Part shown: positions 1-7,602 of the stretch, one piece after another
How positions within the stretch are numbered: position 1 is the stretch's first letter
Layout: each line of letters opens with the position of its first letter
The notes under the pieces: model-generated
What the model was told of the DNA's origin: nothing
The model's input: the letters and a program-made list of their open reading frames with translations, nothing else
The model's database searches: none
Position numbers and translations under genes: made by a program
From: Serinibacter arcticus
GTDB lineage: Bacteria > Actinomycetota > Actinomycetes > Actinomycetales > Beutenbergiaceae
Length of the DNA: 64,000 nt
Direction: 5' to 3'
Assembly: GCF_003121705.1 (NCBI RefSeq)
Contig: NZ_PYHR01000002.1
Span: 930,001-994,000 of the forward strand

Positions 1-167
1 GCGAGCGCGAGCGGGCTGCGGTCGCCCGTGTGCTCGAGGCGGACGGCCTTGAGGCCCTCGAGCGACTCGGCGGCGGCGATGGCCGCCAGCGCCTCCTCGA
101 CCGCGCGGCCGACGGCGTCGGCGTCGGTCGGGCTGATGGCTTCGGGCAGCGTGGTCTCGCTGGTCAT
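1..167 (-). CDS. pheS: Phenylalanine--tRNA ligase alpha subunit, N-terminal part
   Basis: Only the first 55 codons are present; the gene runs off the left edge. The product starts MTSETTLPEA and continues into LKAVRLEHTGDRSPLALA, which matches the coiled-coil N-terminus of bacterial PheS (the tRNA-contacting arm upstream of the class II catalytic core). PheS pairs with PheT to charge tRNA-Phe in the cytoplasm. The ATG at 165-167 is preceded by a good ribosome binding site (GGAAGGAAC at 176-184). It lies downstream of the rplT and TrmH-type methyltransferase genes in the same direction, the usual actinobacterial order infC-rpmI-rplT-trmH-pheS-pheT. The catalytic domain cannot be judged from this fragment. 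Confidence 0.88.
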   Translation of the reverse strand, partial: MTSETTLPEAISPTDADAVGRAVEEALAAIAAAESLEGLKAVRLEHTGDRSPLAL

Positions 168-366
168 GGGCAGGGGTTCCTTCCGGGAACGGTGCGGCTG
201 CGGGGGTGGGTCGGGAAGCGACCGGGCCGCCCCTCGCCGTCAGGCGCGCGGGAGCCCGGGCCGGGTAAATCGGCGCGGGGAACGCAGCGTCACGGACACG
301 GTGCCAGTCTGCCAGACCGCGAGGCGCGGGACGCGGCGGTCCGGTCGGGCGCTCTGTCGGGCCGGG

Positions 367-1194
367 TCAGGAGCCGGTGGGCGCCGCCCCCGCGTGCGCC
401 CGGGAGGAGGCGTAGAGGCAGACGGTCGCGGCCATCGCGACGTTGAGGCTCTCCGCCCGCCCGCGCAGCGGGACGCTCACGACGGCGTCGGCCAGGTCCC
501 GCGCGCGTCCCGAGAGTCCCTGCGCCTCGGTCCCGAAGATCCAGGCGGTGGGGCGCTCCAGCAGCGGCGAGGTCTCGACGTCGTGCTCTCCCCCGCCGTC
601 GGCCGCGAGGATCGTCAGGCCGGCGGACCGCAGCGTCGCGACGGCGTCCCCGAGCTCGACGCCGGTGACGACCGGCAGGTGGAAGAGCGAGCCGGCGCTG
701 GAGCGGACGACCTTGGGCGAGCGGAGCTCGACGCTGCCGGCGGTCAGCACGACGACGTCGGCGCCGGCGGCGTCGGCCGCGCGGATGATCGTGCCGAGGT
801 TCCCGGGGTCCCTGACCTCCTCGCAGACCGCGACGAGCCGGGCGCTCGCCAGCGTGCGTGCGAGGTCGTCCGGGCCGAGCACCGTCGGCCGCGCCACCGC
901 GAGCACGCCCTGCGCGTCACCCGACAGACGCTCCATCACCTCGGGGGTCGTGCTGTGCAGGTGAAGACCGTGGCCGAGGGCGACCTCGACGATCTCGGGC
1001 CAGCGCTGGGCCGCCGCGTCGGTGAGGTAGACGTCCTTCACGTCGTGCCACGAGTGGCCGACGATCTCGCGCACGGCCTGCGGCCCCTCGACGACGAACT
1101 CCCCCGCTCGTTCGCGCCCCTGCCGGGTCGTGAGCCGACGGAGCGAGGCGACCTTGTCCGAGGCGGGGTTGGCGAGGGCGGCGGAGTAGGGCAT
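367..1194 (-). CDS. TrmH/SpoU-family RNA 2'-O-methyltransferase
   Basis: A 275-residue member of the SPOUT methyltransferases that use SAM to methylate ribose 2'-OH of rRNA or tRNA. The N-terminal part (about 12-95) is the SpoU substrate-binding domain; the knotted catalytic domain follows, with motif 1 as NLGTIIRAADA (132-141), motif 2 as GTEAQGL (221-227) and motif 3 as ESLNVAMA (249-256). Length and motif order are normal. The start is the ATG at 1192-1194; there is no clear Shine-Dalgarno, but a -10-like AAGACT lies 6 nt upstream. Position between rplT and pheS is conserved in actinobacteria (Mtb homologue tsnR/Rv1644). Whether it targets 23S rRNA or tRNA cannot be told from the sequence. 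Confidence 0.93.
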   Translation of the reverse strand: MPYSAALANPASDKVASLRRLTTRQGRERAGEFVVEGPQAVREIVGHSWHDVKDVYLTDAAAQRWPEIVEVALGHGLHLHSTTPEVMERLSGDAQGVLAVARPTVLGPDDLARTLASARLVAVCEEVRDPGNLGTIIRAADAAGADVVVLTAGSVELRSPKVVRSSAGSLFHLPVVTGVELGDAVATLRSAGLTILAADGGGEHDVETSPLLERPTAWIFGTEAQGLSGRARDLADAVVSVPLRGRAESLNVAMAATVCLYASSRAHAGAAPTGS

Positions 1195-1200
1195 CGGGCC

Positions 1201-1206
1201 AGTCTT
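1201..1206 (-). promoter_or_regulatory. Candidate -10 hexamer for a leaderless transcript (TrmH-type gene)
   Basis: Minus strand reads AAGACT, 6 nt before the ATG. Weak match to TANNNT; listed because the same spacing recurs at many genes in this window. Confidence 0.3.
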
Positions 1207-1240
1207 CCAGCCCGCCGGGAGCGCCGGCGCCAGGAACGAC

Positions 1241-1274
1241 GACGCGGCCCGTCCCCGGAGGGACGGGCCGCGTC
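1241..1274 (-). terminator. Intrinsic-type terminator hairpin after rplT
   Basis: A perfect 14-bp stem, gacgcggcccgtcc (1241-1254) with ggacgggccgcgtc (1261-1274), and a 6-nt loop. It sits 23 bp past the rplT stop codon. There is no real U-tract, as is common in high-GC actinobacteria. It would separate the ribosomal-protein operon from the methyltransferase and pheS. Confidence 0.8.
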
Positions 1275-1296
1275 ACGGTGCTGCAGGAGCCGTGGC

Positions 1297-1689
1297 TCAA
1301 GCGGCAGATGAGGCCTTCGGCGCGTTCACGTCAGCCGGCAGTGCCGCCTTGGCGAGGGCGACCAGCGCGGCGAAGGCCGCCGGGTCGCTCACGGCCAGCT
1401 CGGCGAGCATGCGGCGGTCCACCTCGATCTCGGCGAGGCCGAGACCCTGGATGAAGCGGTTGTACGTCATGTCGTTGGAGCGGGCCGCAGCGTTGATGCG
1501 CTGGATCCACAGGCGACGGAAGTCACCCTTCCGGGCGCGACGGTCACGGTAGGCGTAACCGAGCGAGTGGGTGACCTGCTCCTTGGCCTTGCGGTACAGG
1601 CGCGAACGCTGACCGCGGTAGCCGGAGGCGCGCTCGAGAACAACCCGGCGCTTCTTGTGGGCGTTGACCGCCCGCTTCACGCGTGCCAC
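1297..1689 (-). CDS. rplT: 50S ribosomal protein L20
   Basis: 130 residues, starting [15 protein letters not shown] and containing the highly basic L20 body ([19 protein letters not shown], then the [13 protein letters not shown] region). L20 binds 23S rRNA early in large-subunit assembly and in many bacteria represses its own operon. The last ten residues are an alanine-rich extension. It follows rpmI by 26 nt and has a GAAGGAGACTCAC ribosome binding site. A strong hairpin follows it. Confidence 0.98.
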   Translation of the reverse strand: MARVKRAVNAHKKRRVVLERASGYRGQRSRLYRKAKEQVTHSLGYAYRDRRARKGDFRRLWIQRINAAARSNDMTYNRFIQGLGLAEIEVDRRMLAELAVSDPAAFAALVALAKAALPADVNAPKASSAA

Positions 1690-1715
1690 GTGAGTCTCCT
1701 TCTAGTTGGAACGGC

Positions 1716-1910
1716 TCAGCGGCCGAGCAGCTTCTTGATCTTGGGGAGGTCGGCGGGGGACACCGAGGTGTCCGAGTTGAGCCGACGGCGGCGGGTGGAG
1801 GTCTTGTGCTCCATCAGGTGACGAGCACCCGTGCGCTCGCGCATGATCTTCCCGCTTCCGGTCACGCGGAAACGCTTCTTCGCACCGGAGTGAGTCTTGT
1901 TCTTCGGCAT
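1716..1910 (-). CDS. rpmI: 50S ribosomal protein L35
   Basis: 64 residues, [20 protein letters not shown] at the start and a basic middle ([10 protein letters not shown]), the full normal length of L35. The ATG at 1908-1910 is chosen because L35 proteins invariably begin MPK(N/M)KTH; a longer open frame upstream (to 2054) is just GC-rich read-through. It is the middle gene of the infC-rpmI-rplT operon, 85 nt after the infC stop codon. Confidence 0.98.
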   Translation of the reverse strand: MPKNKTHSGAKKRFRVTGSGKIMRERTGARHLMEHKTSTRRRRLNSDTSVSPADLPKIKKLLGR

Positions 1911-1995
1911 CTCGCCATCCTCGGTTGGTCCGCTTGCGCGGTACGTGCTGTTGTGCAGATCGTGTCGGACGGGGCGGACCCCGACCGGATGGTGC

Positions 1996-3006
1996 TCAGG
2001 CCCCGGGCTTGGGACCGGGCCTCGGAGCAGCGCCCGGCTTGGGAGCGGCCGCACGCGGCTTCGGAGCAGCGGCAGGCTTCGCAGCCGCCGTCGGCTTGGG
2101 CGCCGCAGCCGCGGGCTTCGGAGCCGCCGCCGCGGGCTTCGGAGCCGCAGCAGGCTTCGGAGCAGCAGCGGCAGGCTTGGCCGCCGCAGGCTTCGGAGCC
2201 GCCGCGGGCTTCGAGGCCGTCGCCGGCTTCGGAGCCGCGGGCTGCTCGACCGGGGCGGACGTCTCGACCGGGGCCGGCGTCTCAGCCGGGGCCTCGACCT
2301 GCTCGGGCTCGGCGACCGCGACCGACGCGGACTCGACCGGAGCCGACTCCACCGCTGCGACCTCGGCCTCGACGACCTCGGGCTCGGCCTGGACCGGAGC
2401 GGACGGGGCCTCGACCTGCTCGGTCGGGGCGGCCTCGGCGCGCTTGGGGGCCTCGGAACGCGAACGCTCGCGACGGACCTCGTCGCGCGCCTCCGCCTTC
2501 TTCTTGGTCGGGCCGATGACCATGGTCATGTTCCGACCGTCGAGACGCGGCGTGGACTCGACGACACCGAGCTCGGAGACGTCGTCCGCGAGACGCTGCA
2601 GCAGGCGCATTCCCATCTCCGGGCGCGACTGCTCGCGACCGCGGAACATGATCATGACCTTGACCTTGTCGCCGGCCGCCAGGAAGCGCTCGACGTGGCC
2701 CTTCTTCGTGCCGTAGTCGTGCGGGTCGATCTTGAGCCGGAAACGGATCTCCTTCAGCACGGTGTTGGCCTGGTTGCGGCGCGCGTCGCGCGCCTTCATG
2801 GCCGCCTCGTACTTGAACTTCCCGTAGTCCATGAGCTTGCAGACCGGAGGGCGCGCGTCGGGCGCGACCTCGACGAGGTCGAGGTCGGCCTCCTCGGCCA
2901 GGCGAAGCGCGTCCTCGACGCGAACGATGCCGACCTGCTCACCGTTCGGGCCGACCAGACGCACCTCGGGCACGCGGATCCGCTCGTTGATGCGGGGCTC
3001 GCTGAT
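1996..3006 (-). CDS. infC: Translation initiation factor IF-3 with non-canonical ATC start and long Ala/Pro/Lys tail
   Basis: IF-3 binds the 30S subunit and proofreads start-codon choice. The conserved part begins [18 protein letters not shown]; the N-domain covers about residues 1-75, the linker KARDARRNQ and the C-domain (KEIRFR, GHVERFL, MFRGREQ) about 76-170. I place the start at ATC (3004-3006): AAGGAG lies 6 nt upstream, and no ATG, GTG or TTG fits between it and the conserved N-terminus. Rare starts (AUU or AUC) are well known for infC and underlie its autoregulation. Residues from about 171 to 336 form a low-complexity tail rich in Ala, Pro, Lys and Glu, roughly doubling the usual length of 180-220. 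The gene heads the infC-rpmI-rplT operon behind a 250-nt structured leader. Confidence 0.95.
   Translation of the reverse strand: MSEPRINERIRVPEVRLVGPNGEQVGIVRVEDALRLAEEADLDLVEVAPDARPPVCKLMDYGKFKYEAAMKARDARRNQANTVLKEIRFRLKIDPHDYGTKKGHVERFLAAGDKVKVMIMFRGREQSRPEMGMRLLQRLADDVSELGVVESTPRLDGRNMTMVIGPTKKKAEARDEVRRERSRSEAPKRAEAAPTEQVEAPSAPVQAEPEVVEAEVAAVESAPVESASVAVAEPEQVEAPAETPAPVETSAPVEQPAAPKPATASKPAAAPKPAAAKPAAAAPKPAAAPKPAAAAPKPAAAAPKPTAAAKPAAAPKPRAAAPKPGAAPRPGPKPGA
2000..2260 (-). repeat. Imperfect short tandem repeats coding the IF-3 C-terminal tail
   Basis: The DNA repeats variants of ggcttcggagccgccgc, giving protein repeats of the type [10 protein letters not shown]. The units are 15-30 bp and irregular, so length variation by slippage is likely. 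Confidence 0.7.
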
Positions 3007-3052
3007 GTGGTGCTCCTTGGTGTCGTGTCGGTTCGACCTCCACGCACGGGAA

Positions 3053-3084
3053 AGGCCCCCGTACGCATGTGCGGACGGAGGCCT
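3053..3084 (-). promoter_or_regulatory. Attenuator-like hairpin in the infC leader
   Basis: On the minus strand AGGCCTCCGT (3084-3075) pairs with ACGGGGGCCT (3062-3053) over 10 bp with one G-U pair, with further CGC/GCG pairing inside, and is followed by TTT. It lies about 47 nt upstream of the infC start codon. It looks like a transcription attenuator or L20/IF-3 leader element; function is inferred. Confidence 0.5.
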
Positions 3085-3113
3085 CGTAGGTCGGGCGTGC
3101 TCGCACACCCACA

Positions 3114-3136
3114 GGTTCGTGGACGAGCCACGAACC
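3114..3136 (-). promoter_or_regulatory. Second hairpin in the infC leader
   Basis: A perfect 9-bp inverted repeat ggttcgtgg / ccacgaacc with a 5-nt loop, upstream of the attenuator-like hairpin. Two hairpins in one leader would suit a ribosomal-protein-responsive leader, but no family match can be shown by reading alone. Confidence 0.5.
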
Positions 3137-3260
3137 AGACCTTGACCTGCCCCGGACGACGGGACGAGGTGGGACGATTTCTCCGCTTGCACCCCGGTCC
3201 CGCCGTTGCGAGCAGCTGCCGGATGGCATGCACGCGTGCGTGACCGGTTGGTCGACATGA

Positions 3261-3266
3261 AACACT
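3261..3266 (+). promoter_or_regulatory. Candidate -10 hexamer, DUF1844 gene (leaderless)
   Basis: AACACT, 7 nt before the ATG at 3274, which has no Shine-Dalgarno. Weak match to TANNNT. Confidence 0.35.
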
Positions 3267-3273
3267 ACCAGAC

Positions 3274-3678
3274 ATGAGCGCCCAGGACGTCCCCCCGACC
3301 ACGACCACCACCGGCCCCTCGGCGGTGACCGACGCTCCGGCCGAGGACCCCACGCGCGACATCGCGGACGTGCCCGCGGTGGAGATCATCGGGGCCGCCG
3401 CCGTGCACCTCATGAGTGCCGCCGCCGTGAAGTGCGGTCTCGCGCCCGACGCGGACGGTGTGCGCGGCGAGGACCTCAAGGACCTGGACGAGGCCCGCAA
3501 GCTCATCACCGCGCTCGCCGGGCTCGTCACGGCCGGTGCCCCCGAGATCGGCGACCGCCACGCACGTCCGCTCCGCGACGGTCTGCGCACCCTCCAGCTC
3601 GCCTTCCGTGAGGCCTCGACGTTCCCCGACGCCCCGGGCGAGGGCCCGGGCGAGAAGTGGACCGGCGCCGTCCGCTGA
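3274..3678 (+). CDS. DUF1844 domain-containing protein
   Basis: 134 residues. A disordered Thr/Pro-rich N-terminus (1-30) is followed by a helical DUF1844 domain (about 38-100: VEIIGAAAVHLMSAAAVKCG, then EARKLITALAGLV and RDGLRTLQLAFREAS). The function of DUF1844 proteins is unknown. It is divergent from infC, an arrangement typical of actinobacteria. No membrane segment or catalytic motif is visible. The start ATG has no ribosome binding site. Confidence 0.88.
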   Translation: MSAQDVPPTTTTTGPSAVTDAPAEDPTRDIADVPAVEIIGAAAVHLMSAAAVKCGLAPDADGVRGEDLKDLDEARKLITALAGLVTAGAPEIGDRHARPLRDGLRTLQLAFREASTFPDAPGEGPGEKWTGAVR

Positions 3679-3684
3679 CGCCCG

Positions 3685-3712
3685 CCGTCGGTCCCGCCGT
3701 CAGGACCGACGG
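3685..3712 (+). terminator. Terminator hairpin between convergent DUF1844 and esterase genes
   Basis: 10-bp stem ccgtcggtcc / ggaccgacgg, 8-nt loop. It starts 6 nt past the DUF1844 stop and overlaps the last codons and stop of the convergent esterase gene. Confidence 0.6.
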
Positions 3713-4470
3713 ATCGGCAACCAGTCGATGACGTCGCGGATGCGCGCGTCCCAGTAGCCCCACTCGTGCGCGCCGGGCCCGAACGACGTCGTGACCTCGA
3801 CGCCGCTCTCCCCCGCCGCGGCGAGGAACGAGTGCTGCATCGGCCACAGGTCGTCCTCGCTCCCGCACGCGACCATCAGCGCCGGCAGCGACGCCGGGTC
3901 GGCGCGACGCACCAGGGCGAGGAGGTCGGCGTCGCCACCGGTGATGTCGTCCTCGCCGAACGCGAGGTCGTAGAAGTCCTGCCTCTCGTGCCGCACGAGC
4001 GGGTGCGCCATGTCGAGCGCCCCCGAGAGCGAGGCCGCCGCCGCGAACCGCTCGGGCTGGGCGAGTCCGAGGCGCATCGCACCGTAGCCGCCCATGGACA
4101 GGCCCGCCACGAACGTGTCCTCGCGACGGTCGGAGAGTCGGAACAGCTGGTGCAGCACCGCCGGCAACTCCTGGGAGACGTAGGTCCAGTACCGCTCGCC
4201 GTGCGCCATGTCCTGGTAGAAGCTGCGCTCGACGCGTGGCATCACGACGGCGATCCCCGCGTCGTCCGCGTACCGCTCGATCGAGGTGCGTCGGGTCCAC
4301 GCCGTCTCGTCGTCCGACAGTCCGTGGAGCAGGTACAGCACCGGCGGGTCCCCCACGGGCGCGTTCCCGCTCATGCCGATCTGGGTGCTCGTGCGCTGCG
4401 GGAGGATCACGGCGACGGAGGTGCTCATGCCGAGCGACTCGGAGAACAGGGACGTGTGCGCGTAGGCCAT
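3700..4470 (-). CDS. Alpha/beta-hydrolase esterase (S-formylglutathione hydrolase / FrmB-like)
   Basis: 256 residues of the esterase D / antigen-85-like alpha/beta-hydrolase group. Visible elements: the oxyanion-hole strand VLYLLHGLSDD (44-54), the nucleophile elbow GLSMGG with Ser126, and the C-terminal His in HEWGYW (about 235). No signal peptide, so probably a cytoplasmic carboxylesterase; the natural substrate is unknown. The ATG (4468-4470) lacks a ribosome binding site; a GAGACT hexamer 7 nt upstream suggests a leaderless mRNA. It is a single-gene unit, convergent with the DUF1844 gene. Confidence 0.88.
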   Translation of the reverse strand: MAYAHTSLFSESLGMSTSVAVILPQRTSTQIGMSGNAPVGDPPVLYLLHGLSDDETAWTRRTSIERYADDAGIAVVMPRVERSFYQDMAHGERYWTYVSQELPAVLHQLFRLSDRREDTFVAGLSMGGYGAMRLGLAQPERFAAAASLSGALDMAHPLVRHERQDFYDLAFGEDDITGGDADLLALVRRADPASLPALMVACGSEDDLWPMQHSFLAAAGESGVEVTTSFGPGAHEWGYWDARIRDVIDWLPIRRS

Positions 4471-4477
4471 GGCCCCC

Positions 4478-4483
4478 AGTCTC
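4478..4483 (-). promoter_or_regulatory. Candidate -10 hexamer, esterase gene (leaderless)
   Basis: Minus strand GAGACT, 7 nt before the ATG. Confidence 0.35.
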
Positions 4484-4517
4484 GCCCAGGTGTTGGCGCC
4501 GTGCGGGGAGCGGCGGG

Positions 4518-4927
4518 TCAGCCCACGAAGATGCAGAACGGGTGACCGGCCGGGTCCGTGTAGACGTACAGCGGCTCGTCGGGGTCGTCGGTCCGGTCGA
4601 CGAGGAGCTCGGCGCCCAGCGCGAGGGCTCGCTCGTGCTGGCGGTCGAGGGCGGCGCGGTCCGGCACGGTGAGGTCGAGGTGGACCTGCTGCGGGATCTC
4701 CTGGCTGGGCCAGGTGGACCGGGGCAGCGGCGTCGCCTCCTGGAAGGCCAGCCGCGTGTGTCCGCCGGGGTCCACGAGCACGAGCCAGTCGGCGGTGTCC
4801 TCCCCCGTCGTCGGCGGTTCGTCGCCGTCGCGGTAGGTCAGCCCGAGGAGCTCGCGGTAGAACTCGGCGAGGCCGCGGACGTCGCCGGCGTCGAGCACGG
4901 TGTGGAGCAGGCGGGGTGGTCGGTCAC
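4518..4927 (-). CDS. VOC-family (glyoxalase-like) protein, reading frame broken near the start
   Basis: About 136 residues in the restored frame, one vicinal-oxygen-chelate domain: HTVLDAGDVRGLAEFYRELL, HTRLAFQEA, QQVHLDLTV and the C-terminal VYTDPAGHPFCIFVG. Family members bind a metal and act as dioxygenases, lyases or resistance proteins; this one has no assigned substrate. The only start with a ribosome binding site (CGGAGG, then GTG at 4925-4927) is one base out of frame with the domain. Adding one G/C at the 4-base run 4913-4916 restores VTDHPRLLHTV. I therefore read the gene as intact in the organism with a base missing here, although a real frameshift is possible. Confidence 0.75.
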
Positions 4928-5012
4928 GGTGAGCCTCCGGTGCGCGACGGTGCGGTTGCCTCCACGCTAGCCCCGCGGTCGCCGGAGACCGCGCCCGGGG
5001 GTCACCGGCGCC

Positions 5013-5173
5013 GCGCGAGCGCGCCCTTGTGGTCGCACGCGCTGCGCGAGCGCGTCCTCGTGGTCGCACGCCCTGCGCGAGCGCGTCCTCGTGGCCGCTG
5101 CGGACGCCGGATCGCGACCACAAGGGCGCGGTCGCGCGGGCAGGACGACCAGAAGGACGCGGTCGGCGTGGGT
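5013..5173. repeat. Array of 31-bp repeats: three direct units followed by two inverted units
   Basis: Direct units begin at 5013, 5044 and 5075 (core gcgcgagcgcg, then tcctcgtggtcgcacg), with exact 31-bp spacing. Two units in the opposite orientation begin at 5112 and 5143, again 31 bp apart. The 16-mer gcgcccttgtggtcgc (5021-5036) has a perfect reverse complement at 5114-5129. The array fills most of the 295-bp gap between the VOC and sseB genes. There are no unique spacers, so it is not a CRISPR array. The RNA or single strand could fold into a long hairpin. Confidence 0.8.
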
Positions 5174-5222
5174 CTGACGCCCCGTACGTGCTGACTCGCA
5201 CTGCGTGGTGGCCAGGGGGCGC

Positions 5223-6104
5223 TCAGGCGGTGGTCAGCGCCAGCTCGAGCGAGTCGACCCGTTCCGCGACGACGACGCTCTCCCCCAGCGCGGCCGCCGC
5301 CTGCTGCGCGACGACCTGGATCTGCTCGCGCGTCAGGCCGCCGACGACCGCGAGCTCCACCTTCACCTCGGCCCGGCTGCCGGCCACGACCCCGACGCGA
5401 CGCACGCCGTCGATCGCCCCCACGACCTGACGCACCGCCTCCACGACGGACGGATCCCGCAGCGCGGGCACCCACTCCTCGCCGCGCGCCAGCGCCCAGA
5501 CCGCAGGCCGGGGGACGACGACGGGATCGGGCGATCCGGCGTCGAGCACGAGCACCCCGCCTGCCTCGTCGACGGCCGCCATCGCGGTCCGGGTGCCGAG
5601 GTGCGGCACCGGGCGGGCGTCGCGGCGCCACGCCGCGAGCGTGGCCACGCTCGAGAAGACCGGCAGCGCCTCGCGTCCGTCGGGCGTGCGGACGGTGACC
5701 AGCGATGCGGAGGCGTGGCGCTCGCCGTCGCCGTCCCCGTCGTGGCACGAGTCCCCCGCGTGGCTCCCCGCCTCGACGGCCTCGACGGCCTCGACCGCAG
5801 CGACGGCGGCAGCCGCCACGCCGTCGAGCCCGTCCTCGGACCTCGGCCGCTCACGATGGCCGGTGAGCCGCTCGCGGACGTCGGCGTCGTGCGGCGTCTC
5901 CTCGTGCGCGACGACGGGCACCAGCAGGCGAACCTCGGCCAGCGCCCGCACGACGGCCTCGAGCCGCTCGGGCCCCGTCAGCGCCAGCGCGGCGGCCAGC
6001 ACCGGCGGGCACGTGCCGTCGTCGCCGGCGAACGGCGACGCCGGGGGCAGCTCGCGCGGTGCCCGCTGCTCCCCCGTCCGCGGCAGGAAGTCGCTCAGCG
6101 GCAC
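5223..6104 (-). CDS. SseB family protein
   Basis: 293 residues. The N-terminal half matches the SseB-type domain found beside priA/hisA in many actinobacteria (VPLSDFLPRTGEQ start, LVPVVAHEE, then FSSVATLAAWRRDARPVPH around 140-170), and the C-terminal half is a helical domain ending SLELALTTA. A Glu/Ala/His-rich insert lies between (about residues 65-110). The biochemical role of actinobacterial SseB proteins is not known. The GTG at 6102-6104 is chosen because GGAGG precedes it and it lies 1 nt after the priA stop, implying translational coupling. Last gene of the hisC-hisB-X-hisH-priA-sseB operon. Confidence 0.82.
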   Translation of the reverse strand: MPLSDFLPRTGEQRAPRELPPASPFAGDDGTCPPVLAAALALTGPERLEAVVRALAEVRLLVPVVAHEETPHDADVRERLTGHRERPRSEDGLDGVAAAAVAAVEAVEAVEAGSHAGDSCHDGDGDGERHASASLVTVRTPDGREALPVFSSVATLAAWRRDARPVPHLGTRTAMAAVDEAGGVLVLDAGSPDPVVVPRPAVWALARGEEWVPALRDPSVVEAVRQVVGAIDGVRRVGVVAGSRAEVKVELAVVGGLTREQIQVVAQQAAAALGESVVVAERVDSLELALTTA

Positions 6105-6105
6105 G

Positions 6106-6864
6106 TCACGCCTCCGGGCGCCCGGCGACGTCGAGCGCCTCGGTGATGGTGAACGCCCCGGCGTACAGCGCCGTCCCGACGATCGCGCCCTCGACACCGG
6201 TCGGCACCAGCTCGCGCAGCGCGCGGAGGTCGTCCAGGGTCGAGATGCCGCCCGAGGCGATGACGGGCGAGGCGGTGCGCGAGCAGACGTGGGCGAGCAG
6301 GTCGAGGTTCGGACCGCGCAGCGTGCCGTCCTTGGTGACGTCGGTGACGACGTAGCGGGCGCAGCCGGCGGCCTCGAGCTGGTCGAGGACGTCGTCGAGC
6401 TCGCCACCCTCCTGGGTCCAGCCGCGGGCGGCGAGGCGCGTGCCACGGACGTCGAGGCCGATGGCGATCCGGTCGCCGTGCTCGGCGATCGCCGAGGCGG
6501 TCCACGCCGGGTCCTCCAGAGCGGCGGTGCCGATGTTCACGCGGCGGACACCGGTCGCCAGCGCGCGGCGCAGCGAGGCGTCGTCGCGGATGCCGCCCGA
6601 GAGCTCGACCTGGATGCGGTCGGAGACGCGCTCGACGATCGAGGCGAGCAGCTCGTGGTTCGATCCGCGGCCGAACGCCGCGTCGAGGTCCACGAGGTGC
6701 AGCCACGGCGCACCGGCGTCCACCCACCGCATCGCCTGGTCGAAGGGGTCGCCGTACTGGCCTCCCGAACCGGCGACGCCCTGGACGAGCTGGACGGCCT
6801 GGCCCCCCGTGACGTCGACGGCGGGAAGCAGCTGCAGGATCGGCTGGCTGGTGGGGGATGTCAT
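6106..6864 (-). CDS. priA: Bifunctional phosphoribosyl isomerase PriA (HisA/TrpF)
   Basis: 252-residue TIM barrel. It isomerises ProFAR in histidine synthesis, and in actinobacteria generally also phosphoribosylanthranilate in tryptophan synthesis. Visible: [18 protein letters not shown] with catalytic Asp17, the phosphate loop VELSGGIRD (87-94), [13 protein letters not shown] (174-186) and ASGGIS near the end. The bifunctional reading rests on the actinobacterial setting (no separate trpF seen here) and the PriA-type sequence. It follows hisH by 66 nt and is coupled to sseB. Confidence 0.95.
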   Translation of the reverse strand: MTSPTSQPILQLLPAVDVTGGQAVQLVQGVAGSGGQYGDPFDQAMRWVDAGAPWLHLVDLDAAFGRGSNHELLASIVERVSDRIQVELSGGIRDDASLRRALATGVRRVNIGTAALEDPAWTASAIAEHGDRIAIGLDVRGTRLAARGWTQEGGELDDVLDQLEAAGCARYVVTDVTKDGTLRGPNLDLLAHVCSRTASPVIASGGISTLDDLRALRELVPTGVEGAIVGTALYAGAFTITEALDVAGRPEA

Positions 6865-6930
6865 CGGGGTTCCTCGTGGGCTCTACTCGGGGCGACGGCG
6901 TGGCCGTCCTCGGGGCTGCGGGTGTCCGGG

Positions 6931-7602
6931 TCAGGCGCGGGCCCGGCGCGGCAGGTTCTCGACCCAGTTGCGCAGCAGTCGGGCGCCGGCGTCGCCGGAC
7001 TTCTCGGGGTGGAACTGGGTGGCGCTGAGCGGGCCGTTCTCGACGGCGGCCACGAACGGCGCGCCGTGCTCGGCCCACGTGACGAGGGGCGGTGTCATCG
7101 GCGTCGTGCCGGCCTCCGCCAGCAGGACGGCGGGGTCGGTGGCCACCCCGTAGGAGTGGACGAAGTAGAACCGCTCGTCCTCGACGCCGCGGAAGAGCAC
7201 GGTGTCGGCGGGCGGGCGCACGAGCGACCAGCCCATGTGCGGCACGATCTCGGCCGCGAGCGGCTCGACGACGCCGGGCCACTGGTCGAGGCCCGCGGTG
7301 CGCGAGCCGTGCTCGACCCCCGCGGCGAACAGCACCTGCAGGCCGACGCAGATGCCCAGCACGGGGCGGCCGCCGGCGAGGCGGCGCTCGATCATGCGGT
7401 CGCCCCCGACGGCGAGCAGCTGGTCCATGACGGCGGCGAACGCCCCCACGCCGGGGACGACGAGGCCGTCGGCGTCGGCGACGAGCGTCGGGTCGGCGGT
7501 CAGCGCGACGTCGGCCCCGGCGCGCTCGAGCGCCCGGACCGCGGAGTGGGTGTTGCCGGAGCCGTAGTCGAGGACGACGACGGCGGGTCGCGGGTCGGTC
7601 AC
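6931..7602 (-). CDS. hisH: Imidazole glycerol phosphate synthase subunit HisH
   Basis: 223-residue class I glutamine amidotransferase that supplies ammonia to HisF (not in this window). The catalytic triad is visible: Cys85 in GICVGLQ, and His198/Glu200 in FHPEKSG; the GVGAF oxyanion region is at 51-55. The GTG start (7600-7602) overlaps the stop of the upstream gene by the sequence GTGA. Confidence 0.96.
   Translation of the reverse strand: MTDPRPAVVVLDYGSGNTHSAVRALERAGADVALTADPTLVADADGLVVPGVGAFAAVMDQLLAVGGDRMIERRLAGGRPVLGICVGLQVLFAAGVEHGSRTAGLDQWPGVVEPLAAEIVPHMGWSLVRPPADTVLFRGVEDERFYFVHSYGVATDPAVLLAEAGTTPMTPPLVTWAEHGAPFVAAVENGPLSATQFHPEKSGDAGARLLRNWVENLPRRARA

Noticed and set aside
168-366. 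Possible T-box or attenuator before pheS
   Set aside because: No T-box motif, no strong hairpin and no U-tract seen; only a weak ccgggc/gcccgg pairing with a long loop.
3020-3258. N-terminal extension of infC to 3258
   Set aside because: The extra 84 residues are unlike IF-3, cover the leader hairpins, and the ATC at 3004-3006 has the ribosome binding site.
5013-5173. Possible CRISPR array (31-bp period)
   Set aside because: Units are contiguous with no unique spacers, the last two are inverted, and no cas gene is nearby.
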